Numbered from the stretch's first letter, positions 42,365 through 52,864 are shown. The stretch is DNA of 64,000 bases from Geoanaerobacter pelophilus (GCF_018476885.1 NZ_JAHCVJ010000006.1:62001-126000), one strand, 5' to 3'. Made by a program: numbers and translations. The notes: generated by a model from the sequence alone, not told the origin.

Positions 42365-42484
42365 ATCTGACGGCCTCGCAAGTCCATCTGCTGCGTTCCT
42401 CGGCCTCTGTTCCTGCTACGCTCATTCCTCTGGAAACGCCACGCCCTGCACCTGGAACTCTCTGCCGCGCCGTCGCTTTATCTG
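42361..42484. mobile_element. MITE-like 106-bp element with 9-bp flanking direct repeats
   Basis: CTTTATCTG occurs at 42361-42369 and again at 42476-42484. Between them lie 106 bp whose ends carry the short inverted repeat GACGGC (42369-42374) / GCCGTC (42469-42474). Its internal sequence is partly self-complementary and non-coding. It sits between a terminator and the ndk ribosome site. The arrangement looks like a target duplication around a small non-autonomous element or REP-type insertion. Confidence 0.5.
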
Positions 42485-42516
42485 TTCGCGCCAATTAATA
42501 TTTTGTGGAGGATATA

Positions 42517-42930
42517 ATGGAAAGAACATTCGCAATCATCAAGCCTGACGCAGTCGAGCGCAATATCTCCGGCAAGATCATCAGCAAGATTGAAGAGGCT
42601 GGTTTCAAAATCGTCGGCATGAAGAAGATTCAACTCTCCAAGTCCCAGGCAGAAGGGTTCTACTATGTTCACAAGGAACGCCCTTTCTTTAATGACCTCT
42701 GTTCTTTCATGTCACGCAGCCCGGTTATTGTAATGGTTCTGGAAAAAGAAGGCGCTATTGCCGCCTGGAGAACGCTGATGGGTGCTACCAATCCTGCCAA
42801 TGCCGAGCCGGGAACCATCCGTAAGGAGTTTGCAAAGAACATCGAAGAGAACTCTTCACACGGTTCCGATGCTCCTGAAACAGCGGCTTTTGAAATTTCC
42901 TACTTCTTCAATGCTTTTGAGCTGGTCTAA
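42517..42930 (+). CDS. ndk: Nucleoside diphosphate kinase
   Basis: Equilibrates nucleoside di- and triphosphates through a phospho-His intermediate. The 137 residues contain the N-terminal [13 protein letters not shown], the catalytic His in [12 protein letters not shown] near 117 and ERPFFNDL near 53. The ATG at 42517 has GTGGAGGAT; a GTG 12 nt upstream is rejected. It lies directly after the MITE-like element and is closed by a strong terminator, then rlmN follows. Confidence 0.95.
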   Translation: MERTFAIIKPDAVERNISGKIISKIEEAGFKIVGMKKIQLSKSQAEGFYYVHKERPFFNDLCSFMSRSPVIVMVLEKEGAIAAWRTLMGATNPANAEPGTIRKEFAKNIEENSSHGSDAPETAAFEISYFFNAFELV

Positions 42931-42953
42931 CCAGCAAGGTGTCATTAAAATTC

Positions 42954-42982
42954 AAGCCCTCTTTCGCTAGAGGGCTTTTTTT
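42954..42982 (+). terminator. Intrinsic terminator after ndk
   Basis: AAGCCCTCT (42954-42962) and AGAGGGCTT (42969-42977) form a 9-bp stem around TTCGCT, followed by a run of T. It lies only 10 nt before the rlmN ATG, so rlmN expression must come from read-through or an internal promoter. Confidence 0.93.
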
Positions 42983-42991
42983 AATCAAACA

Positions 42992-44020
42992 ATGAGCAAT
43001 TTAACTGATATAAAAAACTTTTCTCTCCCCGCGCTGGAGCAGTTTCTTTCCGGAAAAGGGAAGGAGCGCTTTCGTGCAACCCAGATATTCAAATGGCTGT
43101 ACCAGAAAGACGCCCGCTCATTTGCCGAGATGACCAACCTTTCCAAGGATCTGCGCCAGGAGCTTGAAGCGACAGCCTTTATCAGCAACCTCTCGGCAAC
43201 GGCAGTCGAAGAGGGTAAGGACGGCACCAGGAAGTATCTGTTCACCCTTGATGACGGTGAGGCTGTGGAGTCGGTCCTTATTCCGGATGAGGGGCGCAAC
43301 ACCTTGTGCATATCATCTCAGGTCGGTTGCGCCATGCAGTGCGAATTCTGTCTGACCGGCACTTTCAAGCTTTCCCGCAACCTGACTACGTCCGAGATTG
43401 TCAACCAGGTATGCGCGGTGCGCAGGGAGTTTCCGGTTACCAATATCGTCTTTATGGGGATGGGGGAGCCGCTGCACAATCTGCAAAACGTGATAATGGC
43501 AATACAAATTCTGCAGGAAGACAACGGGCTGCAGTTCTCAACTCGCAGAGTCACTGTCTCTACCTCAGGGCTGGTGCCGGAAATGGCGGAACTTGGGCGA
43601 GCAGTGACGGTAAATCTGGCCGTATCCCTCAATGCGACCACTGATGAGCTGCGCAGCCGGATCATGCCAATAAATCGCAAGTATCCTCTTGCGGTGCTGC
43701 TGAAGGCGTGCCGGGAGTTTCCGTTGCCCAGCCGCCGCAAAATCACCATCGAGTATGTGATGCTGGGTGGGGTCAACGACACCCTTGATGACGCCAGACG
43801 GCTGCTGCGACTTATCAGCGATGTCCCCAACAAGGTCAACCTGATACCGTTCAACGAGCATGAAGGGTGCGGGTTCAAGGCGCCGACCCAGGCAGCGATA
43901 GATGCCTTTCACAAGTATCTTATTGATCGACATGTGACGGTTATTACCCGTGACAGTAGAGGCGGCGACATCTCTGCGGCTTGCGGCCAGTTAAAGGGGA
44001 AACTGGTGAAACAGTCGTAA
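42992..44020 (+). CDS. rlmN: Dual-specificity RNA methyltransferase RlmN
   Basis: Radical SAM enzyme that makes m2A2503 in 23S rRNA and m2A37 in some tRNAs. The 342 residues have the N-terminal helical domain (about 1-90), the cluster motif CAMQCEFC near residue 113, and the two substrate cysteines expected for the family (mono-methylated Cys in the C-terminal ISAACGQL near 331, the other being the first conserved Cys of the radical region). MGMGEPLHN near 151 is typical. It follows the ndk terminator by 10 nt. Confidence 0.94.
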   Translation: MSNLTDIKNFSLPALEQFLSGKGKERFRATQIFKWLYQKDARSFAEMTNLSKDLRQELEATAFISNLSATAVEEGKDGTRKYLFTLDDGEAVESVLIPDEGRNTLCISSQVGCAMQCEFCLTGTFKLSRNLTTSEIVNQVCAVRREFPVTNIVFMGMGEPLHNLQNVIMAIQILQEDNGLQFSTRRVTVSTSGLVPEMAELGRAVTVNLAVSLNATTDELRSRIMPINRKYPLAVLLKACREFPLPSRRKITIEYVMLGGVNDTLDDARRLLRLISDVPNKVNLIPFNEHEGCGFKAPTQAAIDAFHKYLIDRHVTVITRDSRGGDISAACGQLKGKLVKQS

Positions 44021-44229
44021 AACAGCATCCCAATTCTCTGAAATGTCACATTGCCTCTGCGTAGTCCTCCCTGTTCTTCGCAACTAATTCCCCTTTTTTT
44101 TACCCATTACTTGCAGCTTTATACGCTAAGTCATTATTTTGACTTTGTTAATCGCAAAATATCTTCTTAAGTTCCCAAAACAACTCGTCGATAAGGGGGG
44201 TATAGAAACGACGAAGGAGCTTTTATTGT

Positions 44230-45126
44230 ATGCGATGCAAGATTCTTTCAGACAGCTTTCCCACCAACTGTATTGCAGTACTAACCATCGGCGGATGCCT
44301 GATATGGCTCTGTATTTCTGGATATCTGGGGATGCAGAAGCTTGAGGCGGCAGGCATTATTTCTGTTTCCATGCTTGTCATGTATTATGTCCTGACCTAT
44401 CTCGAACGGACTGCCCGCTTGCGGCAGATCAAGAGGAACTGGGAGTTGGCAGGCGAAAAAGTTCACTTGATTGAAAGTGTTGCCAAGCTCGAAGAGAGCT
44501 ATTTCTCTACCATTCAGTCAATGGCTGCAGCAATCGATACCAACTCTACCTATTCCAATGGCCATTCCGCAAGGGTTGCAGGATTTGCGGTCAAGATCGG
44601 TCGGGCCATGGGGCTCTGCCAGGACGAGCTTGACACTTTGGAGCGGGCCGCCTTGCTTCACGATATCGGGTCTATTTACATACCTGACCATGTCTGGAGA
44701 AAAGAAGGACCGCTGACCGTGGAAGAACAGTCGCTGGTCCGGCAGCATCCGGTCCTCGGTGCGGAAATTTTAGACTCGGTAACGTCGCTGAAGCAGGAAA
44801 GCCAGGCGATTCTCCATCACCATGAGCGCTACGACGGCACCGGCTATCCTTATGGGCTCAAGGGGCTGGCGATTCCTCTCGAGTCCAGGATTCTCGCAGT
44901 GGCCGATGCCTTTGACGCCATGACTTCCGAACGTCCCTATCGCAGTGTCTTGAATATGAGGGATGCGCTGGAGGAGCTGTACTCCAATGCCGGCAACCAG
45001 TTTGACCCGCGGGTGGTTGAGGGTTTTCTGACGGTCCTCGATGATATCACCCGGGAAACAGAGATCATGCCGTTCCCCGATAAGCGGTTTGGAGCCAGGG
45101 TCTACAGCATGGTCGGCAACTGCTGA
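44230..45126 (+). CDS. Membrane-anchored HD-GYP domain protein
   Basis: The 298 residues have two membrane helices (about 12-33 and 41-58), a short coiled linker and an HD-GYP phosphodiesterase domain (about 85-270). Metal-site His/Asp appear in NGHSARV near 109 and LLHDIGSI near 141. The HHERYDGTGYP segment near 196 carries the GYP motif (HHERxDGTGYP) of active c-di-GMP hydrolases. The second half (ILAVADAFDAMTSERPYR) is canonical. AAGGAG lies 12 nt before the ATG. There is no sensor domain beyond the membrane segment. It probably lowers c-di-GMP. Confidence 0.87.
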   Translation: MRCKILSDSFPTNCIAVLTIGGCLIWLCISGYLGMQKLEAAGIISVSMLVMYYVLTYLERTARLRQIKRNWELAGEKVHLIESVAKLEESYFSTIQSMAAAIDTNSTYSNGHSARVAGFAVKIGRAMGLCQDELDTLERAALLHDIGSIYIPDHVWRKEGPLTVEEQSLVRQHPVLGAEILDSVTSLKQESQAILHHHERYDGTGYPYGLKGLAIPLESRILAVADAFDAMTSERPYRSVLNMRDALEELYSNAGNQFDPRVVEGFLTVLDDITRETEIMPFPDKRFGARVYSMVGNC

Positions 45127-45202
45127 TTTAAAGCTGGGGGAGCGGCTGCTCGGAGTATATCGACTCTCTGCTGGTCAAATATTTTAATGCTGTATGTGTG
45201 TA

Positions 45203-45234
45203 AAGGGGTGGCATTCGCTGCCCCTTATTTGTTT
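45203..45234 (+). terminator. Probable terminator after the HD-GYP gene
   Basis: AAGGGG (45203-45208) pairs with CCCCTT (45221-45226), with an imperfect inner pairing of GGCA and TGCC, followed by ATTTGTTT. It lies 77 nt past the stop codon. Confidence 0.65.
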
Positions 45235-45298
45235 CCGCAAGGTCAGATTTTCCATTAATATGCAGCTAGTTCCATGAATCCGGAATCCCCCTTTTTGC

Positions 45299-45328
45299 TT
45301 GACTTTACGGCATGGTATGGTCTATTTT
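45299..45328 (+). promoter_or_regulatory. Possible promoter of lysS
   Basis: TTGACT (45299-45304) with TATTTT (45323-45328) after an 18-nt spacer, 56 nt before the lysS ATG. The -10 box is a weak match. Confidence 0.35.
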
Positions 45329-45383
45329 GCCAGTTTGTTAAACTGTTGGGAAAGTCTTGCCTTGTCGGTTAAAAAGGGGATTT

Positions 45384-46859
45384 ATGGAAGAGCTGAGTGA
45401 GCTGTTGCTGCAGAGAAGAAGGAAAGTTGACATGCTGTGGGAGGCGGGGATCAACCCGTACCCGAACGACTATAAACCGGCGCACACCTCGGCCGATCTG
45501 CAGGATGAATATGGTTCGGTCCAGGAGATACCCGAACAGGCGAAAAACTATGTTGTTGCCGGGAGAATAATCGCCAGACGGTCATTCGGCAAGGCAGCCT
45601 TCGTCCAGTTGCAGGACCGCAAAGGCAGGATGCAGGTTTATGTCAGGAAAGATACCATTGGTGACGAGTCCTTTGCCAATTTTGATTCTTTCGATATCGG
45701 CGACATCGTTGGTGCTGAGGGATGGCCTTTCAGGACCAAGACCGGCGATCTCTCTTTGCACGTGACCTCGATTCGGCTCCTGACCAAATCGTTGCTGCCG
45801 TTGCCGGAAAAATTCCATGGCCTGACAGATGTGGAAACGCGCTACCGGCAGAGATACGTTGACCTGATCGTTAATCCTGAAGCACGTGAAGTCTTTATCA
45901 ATCGATCAAAGATTGTCAACCTGATCCGTGCGTTCATGGTGAAAAACGACTTCCTTGAAGTTGAAACCCCCATGATGCACCAGATCCCGGGTGGTGCCAC
46001 CGCCCGACCGTTTGTAACCCATCATAACGCCCTTGACATGGAGCTTTTCCTGCGTATTGCCCCGGAGTTGTACCTCAAAAGACTTGTGGTCGGCGGGTTT
46101 GAGCGGGTTTTTGAAATAAACCGGAATTTCCGCAACGAAGGGATCTCCATCCGTCACAATCCCGAATTTACCATGATGGAGTTTTATCAGGCCTATGCGA
46201 CCTTTGAGGACCTGATGGACTATACCGAGCAGCTGCTTTGTCATGTTGCCCAGGAGTTGCTAGGCTCGCTCGACTTCCAGTATCAGGATCACACCATAAG
46301 CTTCCAGCGTCCTTGGCGGCGCTTGACGGTCCTTGAGGCCATTCTTGAATATGGGGATATCGACGCAAAAAATCTTGCCGACCGCGACCTTGCCTATGCG
46401 TACGCCAAGAGCATCGGCCTTGATCTTCCGGAAGACATCGGTTACGGCAAACTGGTCACCGAGATTTTCGAGGAAGTGGCCGAGACCAAGCTTATTCAGC
46501 CGACCTTCATTACTGCTTATCCGACTGAGGTTTCACCGCTTTCGCGCAAGAATGATCAGGACCCGGAGATTGTCGACCGTTTTGAGCTTTTCATCGCCGG
46601 CCGCGAGCTGGCCAATGCCTTTTCTGAGCTTAACGATCCGGTTGATCAGAAAGAGCGGTTCCTGGCCCAGGTTGCAGCCAAGGACAAAGGGGATGAAGAG
46701 GCCCACTATATGGACGAGGATTACATCCGAGCCCTGGAGTACGGCATGCCGCCTACTGCTGGGGAGGGAATCGGCATAGATCGCCTTGTCATGTTATTGA
46801 CTGATGCCGCATCGATTCGCGACGTGATTCTTTTTCCACAACTGCGGAAAGAAAAGTAA
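45384..46859 (+). CDS. lysS: Lysyl-tRNA synthetase, class II
   Basis: Charges tRNA-Lys with lysine. The 491 residues have the N-terminal OB-fold anticodon domain (about 55-140) and class II catalytic core. Motif 1 is near 185, motif 2 is FRNEGISIRHNPEF near 250 and motif 3 is GEGIGIDRLVMLL near 465. The ATG at 45384 has AAGGGGA, and an in-frame start 27 nt upstream is not preferred. No T-box or other leader structure is evident. The operon for lolC-lolD follows 85 nt later. Confidence 0.95.
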   Translation: MEELSELLLQRRRKVDMLWEAGINPYPNDYKPAHTSADLQDEYGSVQEIPEQAKNYVVAGRIIARRSFGKAAFVQLQDRKGRMQVYVRKDTIGDESFANFDSFDIGDIVGAEGWPFRTKTGDLSLHVTSIRLLTKSLLPLPEKFHGLTDVETRYRQRYVDLIVNPEAREVFINRSKIVNLIRAFMVKNDFLEVETPMMHQIPGGATARPFVTHHNALDMELFLRIAPELYLKRLVVGGFERVFEINRNFRNEGISIRHNPEFTMMEFYQAYATFEDLMDYTEQLLCHVAQELLGSLDFQYQDHTISFQRPWRRLTVLEAILEYGDIDAKNLADRDLAYAYAKSIGLDLPEDIGYGKLVTEIFEEVAETKLIQPTFITAYPTEVSPLSRKNDQDPEIVDRFELFIAGRELANAFSELNDPVDQKERFLAQVAAKDKGDEEAHYMDEDYIRALEYGMPPTAGEGIGIDRLVMLLTDAASIRDVILFPQLRKEK

Positions 46860-46944
46860 AGACTGAAACGTGAAAAGTGAAATGTAACAAGCCGGAGCAG
46901 GTTGTATCGTCACCCTTAACCATTCACAATTCACAGGTTTCTTA

Positions 46945-48219
46945 ATGCCCTACGAACTTTTCATTGGTCTCCGCTACCTTAAGGCAAAGCGGAAATCTAC
47001 GTTTATCTCCATCATCACGGTGATCTCCACCAGCGGTGTGGCTTTGGGGGTGCTTGCTCTCATTGTCGTGCTGGCGGTGATGACCGGCTTCGAGGAGTCG
47101 CTCAAGACCAAGATCATGGGGACCAACGCCCATGTCGTGGTCCTTGGGGGGAGTAGCGGCATTGATAATTACCCCGGACTCATTGACCGCATAAAGAAAT
47201 TCGGGGGAGTGCAAGCCGCAACTCCCTTCATCTACAGCCAGGTAATGCTGACCAGCGGCAAGAATGTCTCCGGTGTTGTGCTCCGCGGCATCGATCTGGA
47301 GACCGACGGGAAGGTCACCAATCTTCACCGTGCGGTATGTGACGGGGATATCAAGGCTCTCGCGTTTTCGGCAGGGGCGCCGCTGGCTGGTTCTGAACCG
47401 CCACTTCCCGGCATCATGATCGGTCGCGAGCTTTCCAGGAACCTAAACCTTTATGTCGGAGACACGCTTAATGTCGTTTCTCCGATGGGGAACATAACGC
47501 CGCTAGGCATGATACCCAAGATGAAGAAATTCCGGGTTGTCGCCCTTTTCAATACCGGGATGTACGAATATGATGCGACCCTTGCCTATGTAGGGCTTTC
47601 CCAGGCCCAGGAATTCCTCGGCATGGGTGACAGTGTCACCGGGATCCAGCTGAAGGTGGCTGACGTCTACAAGACCGGTGAACTGGTGAAACAGCTGAAT
47701 GCAGGCCTCGGCGCGCCGTACCATGCCCGCGACTGGATGCAGATGAACAAGAACATCCTGTTTGCGCTCAAAACCGAGAAGATGGTGATGTTCATCATTC
47801 TGACGCTCATAGTCCTGGTTGCCGCTTTCGGCATTGCTTCGACCCTGTTCATGGTTGTCATGGAAAAAACCAAGGATATTGCCATCCTCAAGTCGATGGG
47901 TGCCACTGGCAGCAGTATCATGAAGATTTTTGTCCTGGAAGGTTTGATCATCGGCGTTACCGGGACCTTCGCCGGCACTGTAGGCGGATTGCTGATTGCC
48001 TGCAACCTGGAGCAGATTGTCAATTTTATCCAGCGCTTGACCGGTTTTGAGCTGTTCAGCAAAGACGTGTACTATCTTGACCATTTTCCGTCACAGGTGG
48101 TGCCGGGCGATGTGGTTCTGATCTGTGTTACGGCGATTGCGATCTCGTTTATCGCAACACTCTACCCGGCTTGGCAGGCATCGCGGATGGCGCCGGCGGA
48201 AGCGCTCAGATATGAATAG
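46945..48219 (+). CDS. lolC: Lipoprotein-releasing system permease (LolC/LolE family)
   Basis: Inner-membrane part of the Lol ABC transporter that extracts outer-membrane lipoproteins. The 424 residues have a first membrane helix (about 22-48), a large periplasmic domain (about 50-270), and three helices at the C-terminus (about 272-300, 318-345, 380-400), the MacB/FtsX fold. Only one such permease is encoded here, so the transporter may be a homodimer of LolF/LolC type. Many lipoproteins in this window would use this path. Overlaps lolD by 8 nt. Confidence 0.9.
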   Translation: MPYELFIGLRYLKAKRKSTFISIITVISTSGVALGVLALIVVLAVMTGFEESLKTKIMGTNAHVVVLGGSSGIDNYPGLIDRIKKFGGVQAATPFIYSQVMLTSGKNVSGVVLRGIDLETDGKVTNLHRAVCDGDIKALAFSAGAPLAGSEPPLPGIMIGRELSRNLNLYVGDTLNVVSPMGNITPLGMIPKMKKFRVVALFNTGMYEYDATLAYVGLSQAQEFLGMGDSVTGIQLKVADVYKTGELVKQLNAGLGAPYHARDWMQMNKNILFALKTEKMVMFIILTLIVLVAAFGIASTLFMVVMEKTKDIAILKSMGATGSSIMKIFVLEGLIIGVTGTFAGTVGGLLIACNLEQIVNFIQRLTGFELFSKDVYYLDHFPSQVVPGDVVLICVTAIAISFIATLYPAWQASRMAPAEALRYE

Positions 48220-48889
48220 TCTCCTTGAGATCAGGGGGGTCCATAAGTCCTTCGGCAGCGGAGCCGCCAAGGTTGATGTCCTGAAGGGGATCGATCTTGA
48301 TGTTGCTGAGGGTGAGACCATCGCCCTTGTCGGGGCTTCCGGGGCCGGTAAGAGCACCCTGATGCATATTCTAGGAACCCTAGACCGTCCTACTTCCGGA
48401 AGTGTTCTTTTCCGCGGAGAAGACGTCTTCAAGGCCGGCGATCAGGGATTGGCTTTATTTCGCAATCGTTCAATCGGTTTCGTTTTCCAGTTTCATCATC
48501 TGTTGCCGGAGTTTACGGCCTTGGAAAACGTTATGATGCCGCTACTTATTGCCGGACAGAAAAGGGCTGATGCTGTCGATTCCGCCTCGTCTCTGCTTCG
48601 TGACGTTGGTCTGGGACACCGATTTACGCATCGTCCCGGCGAATTGTCCGGAGGGGAGCAACAACGCGTGGCCATTGCCCGGGCATTGGTCGGGTCACCG
48701 CAACTGTTGCTGGCAGATGAGCCGACCGGCAATCTTGATATGAAAACCAGTGACGAGATTCACGCCTTGCTGGGCGAGATTCATGCCGCGCGACGATTGA
48801 CCCTGATCATAGTCACGCATAACGAACGGCTGGCTGCCCGCATGGGGCGCACAATTCAGATGGTTGATGGGAAGATCGGAATACAATGA
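48212..48889 (+). CDS. lolD: Lipoprotein-releasing system ATP-binding protein
   Basis: ATPase subunit, 225 residues. Walker [10 protein letters not shown] near 43, Q-loop [12 protein letters not shown] near 92, signature LSGGEQQR near 148, Walker [13 protein letters not shown] near 168, and the H-loop TH in [10 protein letters not shown] near 205. The ATG at 48212 lies inside the end of lolC; upstream in-frame starts would overlap lolC by about 95 nt and are rejected. The MacB/LolD subtype is recognised by its [14 protein letters not shown] segment. Confidence 0.93.
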   Translation: MNSLLEIRGVHKSFGSGAAKVDVLKGIDLDVAEGETIALVGASGAGKSTLMHILGTLDRPTSGSVLFRGEDVFKAGDQGLALFRNRSIGFVFQFHHLLPEFTALENVMMPLLIAGQKRADAVDSASSLLRDVGLGHRFTHRPGELSGGEQQRVAIARALVGSPQLLLADEPTGNLDMKTSDEIHALLGEIHAARRLTLIIVTHNERLAARMGRTIQMVDGKIGIQ

Positions 48890-48905
48890 TCGTTCTGGAG
48901 GGGTT

Positions 48906-51200
48906 TTGTCTATAAGCTTCGGGAAAATATTTTCTAGCGCTCTACTCCTCTTCGTTCTGCTCACCGGCTATGCCTTGGCTGAAGGTGAGAAGATCACTGA
49001 AGTCAAGATTTCCGGTAACCGAAGGATCGAGTCTGATGCCATAAGAAATGCCCTGACCGTAAAAGCCGGTGATCTTCTCTACCTGGACAAGATAGATGCC
49101 GACGTTAGAGCAGTATTCAAGCTTGGTCATTTTCAGGATGTCAAGGTTGAAACGGCACCAGGTGAAAAAGGGGTGATCGTCACCTATATCGTGACCGAAA
49201 AGCCGGTAGTCAGAGACATCAAGATCGAGGGCAACAAAGAGCTGTCCGCCGACAAGATTAAAGAGGTTCTGGAATTAAAAGCCAACTCGATTTTCTCGGC
49301 CAAGGACCTGGCAAGAAGTATTAAGAAAATCAAGAAACTGTATGCCGATGAGGGTTACTATCTAGCAGAGGTTGAAAGTTCAACTGAAAAGCGCGGGGAT
49401 ACTGACCTCAGGCTCCTTCTCAAGATCTCTGAGGGTAAAAAGATCCTGATCCAGGAGATCCGCTTTGACGGCAATCACTCGTTCACTCGCCGTAAACTCA
49501 AAGGGCTGATGGAGTCAACCGAAGACTGGTGGCTTTCCTGGATGACCGGCGCCGGGGTTTATAAGGAGGAAGTGCTGAAAAACGACATCGCCCTCATTGC
49601 TGATTTTTATTTCAATAACGGCTATGTGAATGTCAAGATTGCCGAGCCCCATGTTGATCTGCTACCGGACAAAAAAGGGCTTCTCGTCCAGATTGACATC
49701 AAGGAAGGCGATCAGTACCGGGTGGGGGCAATTGACTTTAAAGGCGACCTGTTGGAAAAAGCCGGAGAGCTGTCGAAACAGCTCAAGCTGAAAAGCGGTG
49801 AGATTTTCAGTAGATCAGTACTGCGAGGCGATGTCTTCCAGTTGACCGATCTTTATGCCGATCAAGGGTATGCCTTTGCCAACGTCAACCCGCTTACCAA
49901 ACTCAATCCTGAAGCAAAAACCATTGATATTACCTTTGACATGGAAAAGGGTGAAAAGGTCTACATCGACCGGATTACCATCTCCGGCAACCCCAAGACC
50001 AGGGACAAGGTTATTCGTCGCGAATTGAAGCTGGCAGAGGGTGACCTATACAACAGCACCGGCCTGAAGAAGAGCAAGCAAAACCTGATGAACCTGGGGT
50101 ATTTTGAAGAAGCCACCCTTGCCACAGAGCGAGGCTCGGCCGATAACAAGCTGAATCTCAAGGTCGATGTCAAAGAGAAGCCGACTGGAACCTTCAGCAT
50201 CGGCGCCGGCTACAGCTCTCTTGACGGCTTCATCGGCCAGGGCTCGGTACAGCAGGCCAATTTCTTCGGTTTGGGGCTAAAGGCCAATGTTTCGGCATCG
50301 ATCGGCGGCAAGTCAAGCACCTACAGCCTTGGACTCACCGATCCATACTTCCTCGACAGTCGCTGGACCGTCGGTGGCGACCTGTATCGATCGCAAAGGG
50401 ACTATCTGGATTATACCCGTCGGGCGATCGGTGGCGACATCAAGGCTGGCTATCCGATCAGCGATACGCTCAGTACCTTCTGGATCTATAAATATGAACA
50501 GAAGGAGATCTTCAATATCTCCCAGGCCTTCATTCTCACCAAGCAGGAGTATGATCCCTCTTCGACTACCAGTTCCATTTCTGCCAGTCTGACCAGAAAT
50601 ACCACCGACTATCGCCTGGACCCGACCACCGGCACCATGAGTTCACTTTCTGCTGAATTTGCCGGTCTTGGCGGTACCAGCCGCTTTGCCAGGTACATCG
50701 GCGAAACAACCCTGTTCACCCCGCTTTTTTGGAATGCCGTCTTCTCGGTTCGCGGCGTCATGGGGCATATCCAGGGGATCGGCAAGGATATTCCGATCGA
50801 CGAGAAATTTTACCTTGGCGGGATCAGCACCCTGCGCGGCTACGGCGGCAGAACGGTCAGCCCTTACAAGCTGGTTGAAAGCCGACAGAATGTCGGTGCA
50901 ACGGCTTCAATAATCCGTTCTTATACCGGTGGCAACACCGAGGCGGTGTTCTCAGCCGAGATGACCATGCCGCTGATCAAGGAGGCTGGCCTGAAAGGTG
51001 TTGTCTTCTTTGATACCGGCAACTCGTATGATAAACCAAGCGATCTTTTCAAAGTCATGCAGAGCAGTTACGGCTTCGGAGTCCGCTGGTTTTCGCCGAT
51101 CGGGCCGTTGCGCCTTGAATATGGCATACCGCTCAATCCGCGCACAGGCATAGACAGCAAGAGCGGCAAACTGGAATTTTCCATCGGAAGCTTCTTCTGA
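48906..51200 (+). CDS. bamA: Outer-membrane protein assembly factor BamA
   Basis: Omp85 protein that folds barrel proteins into the outer membrane. The start is a TTG at 48906 with GGAGGGG just upstream. It gives the signal peptide MSISFGKIFSSALLLFVLLTGYALA, which an ATG at 48864 (overlapping lolD) would disrupt. The 764 residues have five POTRA repeats (about 25-430) and a 16-strand barrel (about 440-764) with the conserved loop motif near GGISTLRGYGGR and the terminal aromatic FSIGSFF. Encoded between lolD and skp, the usual envelope order. Confidence 0.95.
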   Translation: MSISFGKIFSSALLLFVLLTGYALAEGEKITEVKISGNRRIESDAIRNALTVKAGDLLYLDKIDADVRAVFKLGHFQDVKVETAPGEKGVIVTYIVTEKPVVRDIKIEGNKELSADKIKEVLELKANSIFSAKDLARSIKKIKKLYADEGYYLAEVESSTEKRGDTDLRLLLKISEGKKILIQEIRFDGNHSFTRRKLKGLMESTEDWWLSWMTGAGVYKEEVLKNDIALIADFYFNNGYVNVKIAEPHVDLLPDKKGLLVQIDIKEGDQYRVGAIDFKGDLLEKAGELSKQLKLKSGEIFSRSVLRGDVFQLTDLYADQGYAFANVNPLTKLNPEAKTIDITFDMEKGEKVYIDRITISGNPKTRDKVIRRELKLAEGDLYNSTGLKKSKQNLMNLGYFEEATLATERGSADNKLNLKVDVKEKPTGTFSIGAGYSSLDGFIGQGSVQQANFFGLGLKANVSASIGGKSSTYSLGLTDPYFLDSRWTVGGDLYRSQRDYLDYTRRAIGGDIKAGYPISDTLSTFWIYKYEQKEIFNISQAFILTKQEYDPSSTTSSISASLTRNTTDYRLDPTTGTMSSLSAEFAGLGGTSRFARYIGETTLFTPLFWNAVFSVRGVMGHIQGIGKDIPIDEKFYLGGISTLRGYGGRTVSPYKLVESRQNVGATASIIRSYTGGNTEAVFSAEMTMPLIKEAGLKGVVFFDTGNSYDKPSDLFKVMQSSYGFGVRWFSPIGPLRLEYGIPLNPRTGIDSKSGKLEFSIGSFF

Positions 51201-51220
51201 TAACAACAAAGGAGAACAAT

Positions 51221-51745
51221 ATGAAATCAGGGATCATTGGATTACTTGTTTCGCTGTTAATGCTCGGAGCTACCAGTGCCGGCGCTGCAGATGCGCCTAA
51301 AATCGGCACGGTAGACATTCAGAAGGTCCTGTTTAATTCTGAAGCCGGCAAGACGGCAAAAGAGCAGCTGGCCGGCAAGATCGCCAAGCATGAATCAGAG
51401 AAAAACTCCAGGGAAGACGACCTGAAAAAGCTCAAGGCAGACCTGGAGAAGCAGAATATTCTGCTTAATGAGACGGCTCGGAATGCGAAAGAGAAGGATT
51501 ACCAGCAGAAGCTCAAGGAATACCAGCGTTTCATCAAGGATGTGAATGATGAACTCCAGGCCAAGGATGAGGAGCTGAAGAACAAGATCATCGAAGAAGC
51601 CTTTAAGACCACCCAGGAGTATGGCAAGAAAAACGGGTTTTCCTTGATTGTGGCCAAAAGCGAGATGCTGATGTACATGGATGAGAATATCGATCTGACC
51701 GATGAGATCGTAAAGCAGATGAACAGCAAAAAAGACAAGAAATAA
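51221..51745 (+). CDS. skp: Periplasmic chaperone Skp/OmpH
   Basis: Trimeric holdase that carries unfolded barrel proteins to BamA. 174 residues: signal peptide (about 1-22, cut after AGA-ADAP), a short beta segment (KIGTVDIQKVLFNSEAG, about 27-43) and two long charged helices that form the tentacles (about 45-145; KLKADLEKQN, KLKEYQRFIKDVNDE). AAAGGAGAAC precedes the ATG. It lies 20 nt after bamA and 39 nt before lpxD. Confidence 0.93.
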   Translation: MKSGIIGLLVSLLMLGATSAGAADAPKIGTVDIQKVLFNSEAGKTAKEQLAGKIAKHESEKNSREDDLKKLKADLEKQNILLNETARNAKEKDYQQKLKEYQRFIKDVNDELQAKDEELKNKIIEEAFKTTQEYGKKNGFSLIVAKSEMLMYMDENIDLTDEIVKQMNSKKDKK

Positions 51746-51784
51746 ATATCAAGTGGTTATTATCTATCGAACAGGGTGTTGCAC

Positions 51785-52822
51785 ATGAACAAGTCCTTAC
51801 AGGAGCTGGCAGACTATCTTGACGGTAAGGTAATCGGCGATCCTTCCGTATTGGTCAGTGGTCTTGCCTCATTAGATGATGCTCGGGAAGGGGAGATCAC
51901 CTTTCTCGCCAATCCCAGGTATGCAGCAAAAGTCGCCTCAACCAAGGCCTCTGCCGTGGTTTTACCTCCAGGAGCGGATGGCCATGGCAAAAATGTGATC
52001 GAGACGGCAAATCCGTATCTCGCTTTTGCCAAGCTGCTGACCCTGTTCCATGTCAGGTCACCGAAGCCGCAAGGGGTGATGCCTGGGGCATTTGTCGGGG
52101 CGAATGTTGCTTTGGGTGCAGATGTGACCGTGTACCCCGGAGCAACGGTTCTGGATGGGTCAAAGCTGGGTGACCGGGTCGTCATTTACCCCGGTGCCGT
52201 GGTTTATCAAGGCGTTACTATCGGTGATGATGTCACCATTCATGCCAATACGGTGATTCGCGAGAGATGCATCATCGGCAACAGGGTCATAATCCATAGC
52301 GGGGTCGTAATCGGCAGCGATGGTTTTGGCTATGCGCCTGATGGTGAGCAGTGGTTCAAGATCCCCCAGGTCGGGATCGTCATTATAGAGGACGACGTCG
52401 AGGTCGGCGCCAATTGCACCATTGATAGGGCGGCACTCGAAGTGACCCGCATTGGTAAAGGCACCAAGATCGACAACCTGGTGCAGATCGCCCATAACTG
52501 CCAGATCGGCGAGAATTGCATGATCGTTGCCCAGGTCGGCATAGCAGGCAGTACCAAGATCGGCAAGCATGTGACGTTTGCCGGTCAGTCAGCGGTTGTC
52601 GGGCATCTGACCATTGGAGACAATTCGATGATCGGTGCCAAGTCCGGCGTGGCGTGCAATTTACCGGCAGGAAGCCTTGTGAGTGGGATTCCTGCCTATG
52701 ATCATCGCCAATGGCTGAAGACCTCGGCGATTGTGCCGAAACTGCCGGAGATGAAGAAGACCCTAGGCACTCTGGAGAAGCGGATTGCAGACCTGGAGAA
52801 TCTCTTGAATAGCAAAAAGTGA
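51785..52822 (+). CDS. lpxD: UDP-3-O-(3-hydroxyacyl)glucosamine N-acyltransferase LpxD
   Basis: Third acyl step of lipid A synthesis: transfers a 3-hydroxyacyl group from ACP to the 2-amino group. The 345 residues have an N-terminal uridine-binding domain (about 1-105), left-handed beta-helix hexapeptide repeats (about 110-300) with the catalytic His in QIAHNCQIG near 240, and a C-terminal helix. The ATG at 51785 has AGGG 8 nt upstream; the GTG 9 nt before is less well placed. It is followed by fabZ and lpxA. Confidence 0.94.
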   Translation: MNKSLQELADYLDGKVIGDPSVLVSGLASLDDAREGEITFLANPRYAAKVASTKASAVVLPPGADGHGKNVIETANPYLAFAKLLTLFHVRSPKPQGVMPGAFVGANVALGADVTVYPGATVLDGSKLGDRVVIYPGAVVYQGVTIGDDVTIHANTVIRERCIIGNRVIIHSGVVIGSDGFGYAPDGEQWFKIPQVGIVIIEDDVEVGANCTIDRAALEVTRIGKGTKIDNLVQIAHNCQIGENCMIVAQVGIAGSTKIGKHVTFAGQSAVVGHLTIGDNSMIGAKSGVACNLPAGSLVSGIPAYDHRQWLKTSAIVPKLPEMKKTLGTLEKRIADLENLLNSKK

Positions 52823-52864
52823 CGTTATATTTGGTGAAATCGGTTTGTTCAAAAGGGGGACAAA

